Assembly (NCBI GenBank): GCA_032433765.1
Contig: JAVIAB010000073.1
Coordinates: 67,078,205-67,142,204 of the forward strand
DNA from: Megaustenia siamemsis
Lineage: Eukaryota; Mollusca; Gastropoda; Stylommatophora; Ariophantidae
Direction of reading: 5' to 3'
DNA: 64,000 nucleotides
A program made the translations under genes and the position numbers. The notes beneath the pieces were generated by a model. The model had not been told where the DNA came from. It saw only the letters and a program-made list of their open reading frames with translations, and did not search any database. How positions within the stretch are numbered: the first letter of the stretch is position 1; every line of letters starts with the position of its first letter. This document shows positions 50,360 to 63,034 of this stretch, piece by piece.

Positions 50360-52735
50360 GGAATTAAACAAAGGTAGAATAAATAACATCAAATCTATTA
50401 TAGATTGCTACTTTTGCTTTGTTATTGCAGAGAATTAATCAACTTATTAGATGATCCACATTTTTACTGCCAATTGATTTAGTTTTCCCCTTGAATGGTG
50501 TTTATTTATTTAAATAATTGGACAGAAATCGAACACTTAAACTGCATACAAGTCTGGAAAAATCACCAAATGCAAGGAAATGGCAGTCATTTACATATTG
50601 CATCAGCATTCATTTTTTATTATTACTACATCCTAATTCACCAAGATTTTCACTGCGTTAATTCACATTAAAACTTGCTATAAGTTAACTCAACAACAAA
50701 TAATACATAAGCACTTATTTCATAAATTTGTAAGTTTTTGTAAGTATGATTTTATTATGAAAATTATATATAATATAAAAATGATCAGACTTCTTTAACA
50801 AAAGTAACATATTTCATTATCTTTTTTTAAAACTGCCAATGGCTACAGAGATATGTTGTAAAAGCATCATTGCATATAGCTTATGAAGGCACAGTAACAT
50901 ATTATTTAGATGTAATATTATAAATCATATGACCTTATTGTTAATAATGGATTTTGTTATATCCTATAATAATTTGTAAATAACAAAAATAGGATTTAGT
51001 GTACTTCTATTGCCCAATGGCAAGAATTCTTGTCATGGTGTAAGATGTAAGTTGTAATATAGAGCAGCTCAAATCTAGGTGATTTTAATTTGTCCAGTAA
51101 AAACTAACTTTTACAGGTCCTTGTTTCATTTAAAGGTGGGTGTACAGACAATGGGAGAGAGGATAAGTGATTCAAATACCTCTAACATATTTTATTTAAT
51201 TGTAATAAGCAATTCTTTGAATAAAGTTAATTTAGGGATACATAATGTATCCTTGACAAACTATTATACATGGACATTCTATTTCATCATTGACAAGTTG
51301 GATGGATATATTATTGAGTCCTGTGCAACAATTCCAAAACAAATTGTTGGGATGAAATGACTTTAAAAAATGTATGTAAATGTAGTCTTGTCTTGTCTTA
51401 GCTGTGTGGACTGTGAAACTTGGTGCTGAGTAGTTTTCTCTTGGAGGCAGGTGAGTTATCACACGACAATAGTTATTAGCTCAGACCACTACAGGAAACC
51501 AGTGATGTTATCTATCCATCTGTTTCTTGGTATTTCTATTACCATTTAATTTTTGTATTTGTGATGTATTAGTTGTTGGTTACGCTCTATTCACATGAAA
51601 CTAGCAATCTATTTAATTTTTAATGCACAGCATTTTGCACATTGTGGTCCATTGTATCAGTCTTTGGCATTCATTTGTTTGGGACTACTTCCACTTGTTA
51701 TCTTGACCTTCCTGCAAGGTAGCAGATATTTGTAGCTGTAACTTTCTCTACAAGACAAGTAGACTGAGTCTATCCAGATTTGTATAAAGTTTTCCTGCTT
51801 CAGGGTTGGTTGTCTAATGGTAAATAGAATGTAATAATGCTGATTTTTCTTTTTTTTAATTTGATGTTTTAGCGATGGTGTAGTGGAGAAAGTTGGCTTT
51901 CTAATATTTTCACTTTGTGTTTTGAATTTTCCAATCTCTGCAGAAATGCTTCCCGGGTGCTTGTATCCTGGAACATGTTCAAAAATGGTACCATTGACAC
52001 AAATGTTAACTTAGCCTGGCTTATTTGTATTCAGTGTGCTAGTCTTTATGTTGTTTTTTTCACAGGTGGCATGCAGTTTTTCTTAATTTTTATTTGTTAC
52101 ATTATCAACTGTATAAAGTAATTAATTCAATAATTTATGTTTTGAGTCAGCTACATCTTCAAGGTTACCTTTTTTTTTCTTCAGAAATTACTTTATCTTC
52201 ATCTTACTTTGTTTCTGATATTTTGTCAATTGAAATATGGAAATAAAAAATATTAAGCAGGAAAATTAAACTTAGAGTTATTGTGGGTTATTGAGTTATT
52301 TGTGGGTTGTGGGTCATCATCATTGCACTCCAAACATGTCCATAGGTGTTCAGATTACCTCCTCAGCATATCCTGCGGCATCCAGCGACTGACAACTCCA
52401 GTTCTGCGTTAGTTGATAAGTCCTTTTATGTGCCCAATAAGTCTCTCATTTCTAACTGCCAATATTATTTCTCATCTTTTTCCTATGAAAGAGTGATGTG
52501 GAGAGCATTGATGACGTCCACCTGATCTATTGGTTGACAGCACGGTTGGCCAACCTGTCTACTCTTTCATTTCTCTGTACTCCCATATGTTCAGGGACGT
52601 AGACAAAATTTACTCTATATATTATTGATTTCTGCAATGACTCATCCCACTGCCTGTGTACAGTGCCCACCTCTACTTTTCTTCTCATGCTCATCAAATC
52701 TCTTAGTATACAGGCGTGAGTGTATTCAACCCAAA
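50360..52735. other. Downstream intergenic sequence, no recognisable element
   Basis: AT-rich sequence downstream of the UBE4A polyadenylation candidates. Frames here are short and low-complexity. Confidence 0.35.
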
Positions 52736-52739
52736 TGTA

Positions 52740-53043
52740 TTATCAACCCTTACCTAAGAATATGAAAGCTAGAAAACAACAAGAGATTGAGGAAAAAAGT
52801 AAACGCTTTTGAAGACACATGTCTAAGTAGGATAGACACATGCCTAAGTAGGATAATCTGCGTACAATAAAATGAATTAAAGACTAATATAGAGTTAAGA
52901 GAAATAGCCATGCATCCAACGATTTCATATTCAATTAGGCAGTGAAGATGAACATATGTCGGACATATGTTGAGAAGAGACAACTAGAGAATCTCAAATC
53001 AGGCTGTTATGTGAGGAACATCAGGATAGAGAAAAAGAAGATG
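52740..53043 (+). mobile_element. LINE-A, decayed, left part of a copy split by hAT
   Basis: ATGAAAGCTAGAAAACAACA, gagttaagagaaatagcc, tcggacatatgttgagaagag and gagaaaaagaagatgat parallel LINE-A C-terminal coding (25200-25490). The remainder continues at 56164-56250 (ETLISKGAEIDLFDKI, LTQNRDV). Confidence 0.75.
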
Positions 53044-53326
53044 ATCTAGAGCAGGGATGGCCAATTTCTTTCAAATGGCGGGCCACTTTTTTATTATTTT
53101 TTTGTGGCGGGCCACAAACATAACATCATCAATACAAATAAACTTGGCATTTGTTTTAAGGTAATATTTTTGTTATTTATCAGCATTATTTGCTTACATA
53201 AATAATTTTATTGCAACAGAGTTAAAAATGTCTAGTTGATTTATAAAAATGAATAAAATTTGCTATTTATATTGTTTAACAAACATGTTTTAGTTAGGTC
53301 ATTTTAAAGTTGACATGTAACAAACC

Positions 53327-53638
53327 TTAATGAGAACAATGTGGACATTCATGTGCAGCAACAAGTTCATCAAAGTCAATGTGTAAAGATGATGATGATA
53401 TTCGTAATAAATCCTGAAGGTGGCCATCAGTGAGTCGGTTTCTTTGTGACGATTTAATCTCCTTCATTGTTGAAAAAGCGCATTCACATATATATGTGCT
53501 TCCGAACATAGAAGTAATTTTCAAACTGAAATCACTTAATGCGGGATATTTTTCCTGTGGCACAAGTTTCGAAAAGTCAACTCCTATCTCCATCCTTGAT
53601 TGGAAAAAGGGGTCACTTTGGAGGTTACATAACTCCAA
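53327..53638 (-). pseudogene. hAT transposase C-terminal dimerisation domain
   Basis: A 103-codon frame with EKYPALSDFSLKITSMFGST, ECAFSTMKEIKSSQRNRLTD and HLQDLLRI. This is the hAT C-terminal (hATC) signature, with the conserved CE..FS..k..k...R..l motif and a terminal CPHCSH. A frame break and a spacer separate it from the upstream block. Confidence 0.88.
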
Positions 53639-53732
53639 CTGAAAAGTGTCATGTTGTTAGAAAATGTCACACTTCATAGGGTTGTTAAACAATGCCAGTT
53701 CTGATCATATACCACTGAAGTAAGAAAATCGT

Positions 53733-54720
53733 TCATTGAATTGCTCCAATAGTTTGTCCTAACATTAATACAGAAAATTTGAAATCAGTGTCACAGCGCT
53801 CCTCAATCAATTCTTTGCACGAAGGAAAATGAATGAAGTTTTCTTTGGCCAGGGTAAATCTAAAAACTTTTAGTTGACTTATAAATCCATCTAGGTGTCC
53901 TACCAAATCTGAGACTGTTTGGGAACGTCCCTGTAGCTTCACGTTGAGTTCATTCATGTGCTGGGTGATGTCAGTTAAAAAGGCCAATATGCTGTTAAAA
54001 TGTGGATCAGACATTTTTCTGATCAGTTCTTTGTTGGTATCATGTTTCTCTAAAAACTGCTTTATCTCGTTTCTCAAAGCAAATAACCACCTCAAACAAT
54101 TCCCTCTGCTTAGCCAGCATACTTGTGTGTAGAGCACCAAATCGCCATATTCCGCCTCAACTTCTGATAGAAAATTTATAAACTGTCGGTGTGTCAAAGA
54201 CCGATTCCCGCCTTTTATTAAATTCACACACTTTATTACAGTTTTCATAACAACCTCCACATCTAGAATCTTGCCACACAGCGCCTCCTGGTGTATAATG
54301 CAGTGTAATGCTGGACAATGGATTCTAGCCTTCCTTAATAATCCAACTAGATCTGTTTGAGTATCACACATTGACTTAGCGCCATCTGTCACTATTGCTG
54401 AAAGTCTGTTTATGTCACCGATACCGTTAACAACTTTCATAACTGAGTTATAAATGTCTTGACCTTTGGTTGTATTATGCAATGAATCTAAAGCTAGTAG
54501 CTCTTCATTGGTAATAAAGTCTTTTGAAACAGTTCTTATGAAAATTAAAAGTTGTACAGTGTCTGATATGTCAGTAGATTCATCCAAAGCCAGAAAAAAG
54601 TAAGCGGAATTTGTAACGACACTCTTTAATTTACTAGATATATGAGAACTTATTTCCTCAACCCTTCTAGTGACTATCTGTTTTGATAGTGGAACGCTCT
54701 CAAAATGACTGGCAATTTTT
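53733..54720 (-). pseudogene. hAT transposase catalytic region
   Basis: A frame open from about 54720 (VEEISSHISSKLKSVV) through FFLALDESTDISDTVQLLIF (first catalytic Asp region), AIVTDGAKSM (second Asp), CIIHQEALCGK (the conserved CxxH-type motif), VCWLSRGNCLRWLFALRNEI and SDPHFNSILAFLTDITQHMN. It resembles GTF2IRD2/ZBED-type hAT proteins. Broken at both ends, so probably inactive. Confidence 0.88.
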
Positions 54721-54830
54721 TCTTCCCCAAATCACGCGCCATGTTAATAGAACAACGCTTTACGAAGTCACCGTCACATAATGATTTTTTTTTATTTCGC
54801 TATCTCTGCGCTTACAACAAACGATGCCAT

Positions 54831-55125
54831 TTAGGAACTTGTTTGTTTTGTTGTTAATGTAGTAAAAACAGATTTCTGAGCACTAACCTTTTTCTTCAAA
54901 TCGCACACAAGTGTAGAACGTATTGTACCAATGTAGTCCTTGTATTTAGCGGCATGATGCTGTGTGTAATGCCGTTTAAGATTATACTCTTTATTTACAG
55001 ACAACACTTGCAAACACACAAGGCACTGTGGTTTGCTATCCTTATTGTTGATAAATAAAAAATCATGTTCCCATTTCTCATGAAAAAATCTGATTTTTTC
55101 ATTTAATTGACGTTTATTGTTCATA
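54831..55125 (-). pseudogene. hAT transposase N-terminal BED-type zinc finger
   Basis: Starts MNNKRQLNEKIRFFHEKWEH. The zinc ligands appear as QCLVCLQVL and NLKRHYTQHH, the C-x2-C ... H-x4-H pattern used by BED-like fingers to bind DNA. It stops after TTLTTKQTSS. Confidence 0.82.
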
Positions 55126-55217
55126 TTATACCACGACCAAAGCAACAGACAATGAAAGCACAGATTACAACAATAGCACTGTTTCCTGTTAAAATGGAAC
55201 TGTTTCAGAGGAAGGTG

Positions 55218-55670
55218 ATACTCAGATGTGGAAGTTGGTCTTCCGAGCCAACATCCATTTGTCCTCGGCTGCCACAAGGCTCACCATTGTCACCAGTTCT
55301 ATTTAACATGTACACAATAACGATCACGGCCCAACAGCTGGATGGGAGGGGAAGAACTATGACTTTTGCTAATGATATTCTGGTATATTGACAGGGAAGA
55401 GACAGACGGGGAATCGCCTCCACAATGCAAGACGAACTCGATCGCATTTCTTCCTGGTGTGGGGTTTCAGGTGCCTTGGTTAATCCTAATAAAGCATCAG
55501 TTTCATGGTTCTCCCTTAACAATCATATCGTTAATACGACCACACCGGTAGTACAAATGGGAGCTGATGAGGTGACCAGGGACAAGTTGATGACATACCT
55601 CGGAGTTAAGTTTGATCGCAGCCTGTGTTTTCGGGACCACGTCGACCATGTGATAACATGGAAATAACTC
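55218..55670 (+). mobile_element. LINE-I RT fragment inside hAT
   Basis: Reads LPQGSPLSPVLFNMYT, GRTMTFANDILVY (catalytic box FADD changed to FAND), then MQDELDRISSWCGVSGALVN, MTYLGVKFDRSLCFRDHVDH. Near-identical sequence is at 59220-59580. It lies between the BED exon block and the right TIR of the hAT. Confidence 0.85.
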
Positions 55671-56050
55671 AATGGAACTGTTCACTGTAACTCGACAAAA
55701 TCAGAATGATCAGATCGGATATATAATTTTGACTGATGAAAAGAGGTTTGGAGAGAAAGAAACTGAAAGTAAAATAATTGTGAGGTGAATGTGTTGGGGT
55801 GGAGGGGGTGGGTGACTGACAGTATTTCTTGGCGGAAACTGTTTGAACTCGCCGAACCGAGAGTCGGCTCTAGAACCATTCGTTGGCTTCTTCCTTTGTT
55901 TAAGTCGGTCGCAGGATGATAAAAAGGACCGGGAATGATGGGAAGTCGATGTTAAACTAACTACTAGAGCGTTCCGAGTTTTAAACATAGGTCTACTAGG
56001 GAATATTTGAGTTAGCTTTCTCCACGGTAGAAGTTAATGTAACAAATTTA
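55671..56050. other. Unexplained hAT-internal segment
   Basis: GC-richer segment between the LINE-I piece and the hAT subterminal repeats. It contains a G-rich run (ggggtggagggggtgggtg). I could not assign it. Confidence 0.35.
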
Positions 56051-56514
56051 AAATCAATTTTACCCAGGACATTTTGCTCAATGCAACCTGATTTTATTTT
56101 TTATCCGCCGCGGGCCACAAAAAGGACGTCGCGGGCCACAAGCTGGCCATCCCTGATCTAGAGAAACACTGATAAGCAAAGGTGCAGAAATAGACTTATT
56201 TGATAAAATCAAACATCTCACCCAGAATAGAGATGTTTGACGATAAACATAACGATCCCTATGCGAAGTTTAACTGTGCTGGAACAGGGTCAGGATACAT
56301 TGAAAAGCAATGATGATGACACACAACCATATCATTCTAGTGTTAGCTCACATACTGTACATCAGCCAGCCCATTAGCTATTTCTACCGGTAAAATTTAA
56401 CTTGATAAGTATTTATATAGCAGTGTCAGTAGAATTTTCTTGAGCTACTGAAATATTTTTTATTCTGTTCATTTTAACATATTGTTCACATTCTTCTTCA
56501 TAGCACTCACCCGT

Positions 56515-56897
56515 TAAGTGGGCTTGGATGTGTTGTGTCGCTAGTTTATGGCAATGCCTGAGATGTCTACGCCATTTTTGCCAACATATTCATCTTTGAC
56601 TTGGATGAATAGATTTGCTTAACAATTTTTGCATGGGCAGTGGTTTTTTTGTTTGTTTGGCCTACTCTTTTAAATTTTTAACTTCCAAGAGTTCTTTAAT
56701 GTGTACAAGTGCACACGGGACCTCCTGTTTTCTGTGAGGGCTAGACATTGGATCCCACTACCCAGAGACCAGGTAGGGTCACGAAGACACCACAGATTTA
56801 AGTTTTGACAAATTTCCTCTGCCTGTGGTGGGAATTGAATCCAGGACCTTTTTTTGTCCAAAGACCAACGTCTTACCTCAAGACCTCCAAGTCCCAC
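56515..56897 (-). mobile_element. SINE-C, best-preserved copy
   Basis: The minus strand starts gggacttggaggtcttgagg, has B box ggattcaattccc, then gtaccctacctggtctctgg-like body, acaggaggtcccgtgtgcac and aagagtaggcc. The distal part has gttaagcaaatctattc and agacatctcaggc. Confidence 0.8.
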
Positions 56898-56899
56898 AT

Positions 56900-59200
56900 G
56901 TTTACATTGAAGATGGTTGTTTAGTTTTTGTAGTTAATGATTGTGGTGGGGTTAAAGTTTCTTCTTTTACTTTTATGACTTCTATTATTTTATTTTAATT
57001 AATTTTATTTTTAACATGGGATTGTTGGTTGTTCTCTGTATATTGTTCTTAATGGCATATACTTGTTAATGACATATACTCCTTTCTTTTTGGATTTTGG
57101 TATCTTCCTCCACTTTTGGTTTAATCAAGGTCTTGTATATTTTCTGCTTTGATTTCATTATTCTGCCAGTATGGTCTTTTTATCTAACAGCCTTACTTTT
57201 CTTTCATTCTCTAACACATCTACCTTAGCAGCCTCTTGAACTAATCTGTGACATTCTTCACCCACTATAGCAACCCTTTAAATTACCACAATTCCAGTTT
57301 CTGATTTACAGATATGGACTTTAGACATTTATAACTATAATTTACAATGGAAGAAGTAAGGGTCATTTCAAATTTCTGGTTGATTTAAAACTTGCAGGTA
57401 AAGGTAATTTAATTCCTAGTTGTTATTATAGATGGTAACAGTTTAAATAACAAAAGAAAATAATAAAAACAATGTTTAATGCTGTGTTATAAGTCATTTG
57501 TATGAGCAGGATGGTGAGTCTTTGCCTTTTGAACCAATTAATAAGTTGGGGAGCAATAATCTTTCTATCATAATATTGGGATTAAAATAAGGGAAAATAA
57601 TGAGAGACACTACCCCCACATTGAAGCAAGAAGATAATGAACACACAGAAAAGACAAACAACAGAAATAATGGATTTTATTGCTTTCACAGTTGAGTCCA
57701 GATTACTTACTGTTGTTTGGAATATGCTTATTCATGTATGCTTGCATCTTTGTATTGTTTGTTGATTATCCTTTGTTTTGTTTTCTTCTTTCTCAATTTA
57801 GTTTGACTACTTGAATACCAGCAAAGTACTGACAGAAATCACTTGCACCAGAAATGTTCTCCCCCCCCCCCCCCCCCCCAACATCAAATCAATACAAATT
57901 TGTGGTTTGATGGTATTATGCCTAAAATTAGATTTTTGCCAACTTAGAGAGATAATTAATAGAGCCACAGACAGTTCATAAATGATCTATTGTAATAGAC
58001 TTTGCAGTAAATGATGAACTATTCCATTAACTTTCCTTTCTCCGATCAGTTCGGTTTTAGCAGTCAGATTTACCAATGTTATCAGACTGATAATATTATT
58101 TACCAAGTTTTATGGTTGGTGTTATAAATAATGTGATATTAAAGAGAGATATCATGCTTTATTATCACTGTAACATTTGAAATTAAATTATTGTCAGAGA
58201 TGATTATGGTTTGTTCAACATTTGTAAAATGTTCTTTCTTTGAGTACCATCATTTAACTAATGAAGCAATATTTAAGATAATCTTATTCATTGAAAATAT
58301 TTAACAATAACACTGGCCTAATTTTAACTTTTACAGAGGATCAAGGAGAGCATAATCATTTATGCTCATTGACATTTGAACTTAATTCTTGAATAAAATT
58401 GTAGATGTTTTAGTCAGCCTCTCAAGATCCTGGTCTGTTTTATTTTCTGGTAGTCTACCAACGTCTATCAAATTATTTAAATCAGGCAAGACACTTTCAC
58501 AATGTCTTAATGGTAGCTTAACACCATATGAATTACACCTGTATGGTACAAGCATACCTTATATGTGCCACCGTTGCTATGAGATCATCTGGAGCTTTGG
58601 CAATAGGTTGATGATGCCATTGCTAACATCTATGTGGATGTGCTCATCCATGTAGGCCTGATTGTCATATCAATGTGTGCTGTGCGGCAAGAAGTACTCA
58701 CATCTAGAGGATGTGACTATGAAATTAAATTTTGAGAGATATTCTTTCCATTGAGGTCTAGTAGATTCCTATTTATGATTTACTAAGGAAATATAACATT
58801 GTGAATTTGTACAAATCTCACCCTGCGTAATAAAATCAAGGCCAACCACACAAAACATTTATCACCATCCTTTAAATTCTTTTTTATGTTTTCGCCTGTA
58901 AGATGTTTCTTTTTTAAACTTCATGTGGTTATGGTTTTCTTTCTTATCCTTAAACACTGAACATCTTGGCAATTCTAATTAATCTTCTCATTTATAACTC
59001 TAGAAGCATTTTTAAGTTTAAAAGAGAGCCTCAGTATCATGGTGTTATCACACTGGTTCGATAATACAAGTGAATGGGTTCGACCATTTTTCTCCTCTGC
59101 GCTCGCGCGCACACACACACACACTGTTCTGGCTTGTACAGGGAAGTTTTATACTTCCACTCCACTTTGTTGACGTCAAACATTTAATGGGACATCCTTT
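56900..59200. other. Intergenic, poly(C) tract, no recognisable gene
   Basis: AT-rich sequence with a 19-nt C run at 57861-57879 and a (CG)/(CA) run near 59100-59125. The 88-codon frame at 58389-58655 has no resemblance I know. Confidence 0.4.
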
Positions 59201-59204
59201 GTCT

Positions 59205-60760
59205 TTACATAATAGTGTATTATCTCATGGAAAGTGTACACAATAATGATCACAGAACAACAGCTGGATGGAAGGGGAGAACTATGACTTTTGCTGATGA
59301 CATTCTGGTATATCAATAGGGAAGAGACAGAAGGGAAATTGCCTCCACCATGCAAAACAAACTCAATCGCATCTGTTCCTGGTGTGGAGTATCAGGTGCA
59401 TTGGTTAATCCTAATAAAGCATCAGTTGCATGGTTCTCTCTTAACAATCATATTGTTAGCATGGAAACGCCGGTGGTACAAATGGGAGCTGATGAGGTGA
59501 CCAGGAACAGGGTGATGACATACCTCAGAGTTAAGTCTTATCGCAGCCTGTGTTTTCGGGACCACGTTGACCATGTGATAACAAAACCCCGCAAAGGATT
59601 AGCCGCCTTGAAGGTCATGACAGCTGCCAACATCGAGCAGAGGCTACTTACTCTTCTGTTCCAGGGATTAGTCCTCGCACCAATAAAGTATGCCCTGGCA
59701 AGTTTTACTGTCAGTATGAAGCAAATTAACAAGCTGGAGAAAATACAGAATGAAGCTATGCACATTATCTTGGGGTGTACAAGGGACACTCCCTGCGTAG
59801 CAAAGAGGTATCTTCTTAACTTTCCAACCATGGATGACAGGCACACCTGAAGATAAGTGCAGATAAAGTGCATCCATGGGCTCAACACAGGAAAGGTGTC
59901 AGGCTAAAAAGAGGCAAATCATGGGTGGGCCGAGCAGAAGATGTCATCAAACAGGTCTGTGGGCTTACCAATATCAGCACTGGCGAAGAGTGGATACCAG
60001 TGCTTACTTCATTCAGGGGGACATTCTCGTGTATTGTCACACTCGACAGGAAATATAGGGAACAGAACTCAGTCGTGGTCAATGTGGAGGTCAATGGTCT
60101 CATCTGGGATAACACCGATGAGAAAGATGCAGTCATCTATACAGACGGATTTATAATACAACACCAAAGGAGTGCATGGGCATTTACAGCACGCTCTGCA
60201 GGCAGAATAGTCAAGGAAGACAGTGGCGCATACGTTATATGCGTTATACGAGTAGCATGACTATAGACTACATCCACGTCTGCATACTGAGTGATTCGAT
60301 GAGCATGATAAAAAAGTGGAGGCGGGCTCTGTACGTATGCAATGTTTAATGTCATTGCAGAAGTAAAAAGATATATACGATCACTTTTGTCTATGTCCCA
60401 GGACATGTGGGTGTACAGGGAAATGAAAGAGCGGACAGGTTGCCTAGCTGTGCTATTGTTGAGGACAATATTGTTGAAACAATGGATTGGGCAGACATCA
60501 TCAATGCCCTCCAAAATGTGGTAAGGGCACAGGACTTCGAAAACCATGAGTCCACGTCACTCCTGATGAAAGAGATGGGAGTTAAGATGGGCACAGCCAG
60601 AAACAAGAAACTTAGTGGGCATGTAAGAAGACTTATCAAGCAACACAGAACTGGAGTCGCCAGTCACTGAACACTGTGAGACTTGTTGAGGAGGGGACCT
60701 GAGCACCTATGGACATGTTCAGAATGTAATGATGATGACTCGCTAATAAATCAATATCTG
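59205..60760 (+). mobile_element. LINE-I with RNase H domain, decayed
   Basis: RT portion: GRTMTFADDILVYQ-like, then MQNKLNRICSWCGVSGALVN, YLRVKSYRSLCFRDHVDHVI and LEKIQNEAMHIILGCTRDTP. A downstream RNase H domain follows (DAVIYTDGF with the first catalytic Asp, then VYVPGHVGVQGNERADRL). This RT-then-RNase H order is characteristic of I-like/R1-like clades. Several stops and frameshifts. Confidence 0.88.
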
Positions 60761-60764
60761 ATGG

Positions 60765-61480
60765 AAATTTTTAATGATGGATGAAAGCAAAGCAAAATTA
60801 TATTGTCATTCTGAGAGAATTCTTTTTTCCTTTTTAAATGTATTCATCAAATTTACTCAATTTTTGGTTTTATATATTAAAAGGTTTCACTTGCCTAATT
60901 CAATTATAGAATGAATGTGAATTCACTTCTCTCAGTGTCCAGGTGGGCAAAGCTAATGCTCTCTTTGCTAGATTCAATCAGGATCTGTCAGCATTAGTTT
61001 TCAGACTGCATTGCTGGCCATATGTATCAGATTTATTTGTTGTGAGGCTAAGTTGTATGTCAGAGTTTGAACCTATTGATTAGTACCACAGAGGACAATC
61101 CAATGTTCTAACTCATACAAGTATGATCTTTCTACACGATAGTAAAAGTCTGGAATATAAGTTGTGTCCGGCTTATAAACAAATTTATAAAGTTTCTGTT
61201 GCTACTATTTTTCCTAGCCTATTATGTGCCTGTATACAATTATTTACAGTAACCATATCAGGGGATGATGAGTCATTGCCTGTGAAAACTGCAGGATATG
61301 ATACTATCACAATCTGGCATGACAGGTGTTGTGACATGTTATGCCAGATCAAAGTTGAGAAGGGCTGGTGAATTAGTTGAAATGTTAAATCAACATCTAC
61401 CTAACAAGTTGTCTTATAAATAACTACTAAAGAGCAGGATTACACAGAACATTGTTCAAGACAACTTTCAAAATAGTCTT
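60765..61480. other. Intergenic, no recognisable element
   Basis: AT-rich. The frame at 61123-61371 shows no family features. Confidence 0.35.
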
Positions 61481-61482
61481 GT

Positions 61483-61680
61483 TCAATCCTGATTGACGGC
61501 TCTGGGTTCACCCAGCCATAAATGGGTACCGGATTTTTTCATTGAAAGTAAAGCGGCACAGGTGTAATATCGACCGCATTACCCGAAAAAAAATGTGCCG
61601 AAGGTCTATAAAAATGATGGTCACTAACTACCTTATTCCCCAATACGCCAATTAGCGTGATGGAGATCTTTACTTTCTTA
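61483..61680 (+). mobile_element. SINE-A, 5'-truncated
   Basis: Starts in the body (tctgggttcacccagcc, aatgggtaccggattttt, gcggcacaggtgtaatatc, cgcattacccg) and ends gtgatggagatctttacttt. It adjoins R1 copy 2. Confidence 0.85.
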
Positions 61681-61699
61681 CTCTAAAAATAGAAGAGAA

Positions 61700-62095
61700 G
61701 CACTGTTACATAATGGTTTGAAGAGTGAGAGTGTTGCTGTTGCCAATTCAGCCTGTTACATATAAACTGGGTTATGACAGCTGAGTTAAGTGCTCTGTGC
61801 ACATCGTGAGCTGTGTGTTTCATCTGCTTTGATTGTGTTTCAACATTCCGATTGCTTATGATGAATGATGATATCATGTGATGAGGAACAGATGGCTGTC
61901 TTTACTTTCTGTGCGGTTTCGCCTTATATCTTTTGGCATGTGATATGACTGCTATGATAGGGACTGCAGCTGCCTTTCTTTGGGAGATGTCATGTTAATT
62001 CAGATGATTCCACTGAAACGAGCGGTTGAGCAATTATGGATTTTAATTTGTTTTCAGTGATACCGGGGCCTTCCATAACCATAAAGGGTGTTAAG
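61700..62095 (-). repeat. Unrecognised interspersed repeat R1, copy 2
   Basis: Reverse-complement homologue of 41005-41345, extending through cataaactgggttatgacagc. The reading frame of copy 1 is interrupted here by stops. Confidence 0.75.
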
Positions 62096-62099
62096 GGCA

Positions 62100-63030
62100 C
62101 CACTAGTTATGAGAAAAACTGAGTAAATAACACTGTCTAGAAACAATCACCTTACAAATCATGAATAAGTTCAGCATTCATCTTTGTGGATTGACTTTTT
62201 AAGTCATCAACCAGTTCAGCATTCATCTTCTTGGATTGATTTAACAAGTCTCACACCAGAGAAAATCTTTGAAAATCTCTGGTGCTAATTTTTAGAGGCT
62301 TAGCAGATTCCAAAACCATGCCATTACCCCCAAACTCCCTTTAAAAGTCTGTCATATTTAAGAATTAAACTCAGATCTACCTGGTCAGTAGGCAAATGCA
62401 TTAAATCTTCTAGTAAAAGGTATGAGTCATGGCAAGTATGTAAGAGCATATATTGTAGTGTTTTTAAAGTTTTCAAGGATACGTAAATACTTTTGTGATG
62501 GATGTTCTTTACGGTGCAGTTTCTGCCTTGTGTGTTATGTTTGGTAGGCTATTGCTTGTAGACAGGAGTCGAACAATAGAGATATGCAAGAGGGGTTTAC
62601 TTAATGGATTTCCCAACCAGCAGCTGTTCTTATATGTCAATACTGCCCCAGATTAGGAGCCTGCATCAGTGCACTCACAGGCTAACTATAACTACTGTAT
62701 GAAGTGAGTGGTCTTCATCACTTATGATGGACAAATGTGTGTCTGCTTACTCAACATATGTCTGGTTTAGTAATATAATAATTTATTTAAGGATTTTATG
62801 GTGGTGGAGATTCACTAGGTTTAAAAATAATAGAAAAATTATGAAAATAAAATATAATGTCATGTCATGTTTTAGACTGTTAACTTAGTATTTGATGTGA
62901 AATTTGAAGAAAAAAAACTGACAGAAATGCCTAGTGACAACTGTACTGAATGTGCAGCTTTATTTTCCAGCCATATAGTCTCCACAGATTAATCATCCAA
63001 TACCAAGGAACTTAATAGATTTTTACAGCC
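62100..63030. other. Intergenic, no recognisable element
   Basis: Contains a short imperfect tandem (agttcagcattcatctt twice at about 62168-62230) but nothing else I can name. Confidence 0.35.
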
Positions 63031-63034
63031 AATA

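Larger units (their letters stand above)
53052..56155 (-). mobile_element. hAT transposon, about 3.1 kb, with TIRs and 8-bp target duplication
   Basis: The ends are cagggatggccaa and tggccatccctg (short hAT-type TIRs), with subterminal gcgggccac repeats at both ends. The 8-bp duplication atctagag is perfect (53044-53051 and 56156-56163). The transposase lies on the minus strand in at least three blocks. A LINE-I fragment interrupts the 5' side. The target is a LINE-A copy. Confidence 0.93.

Noticed and set aside
58389..58655. 88-codon frame
   Set aside because: No similarity to a known family, no exon signals, and composition like its surroundings.
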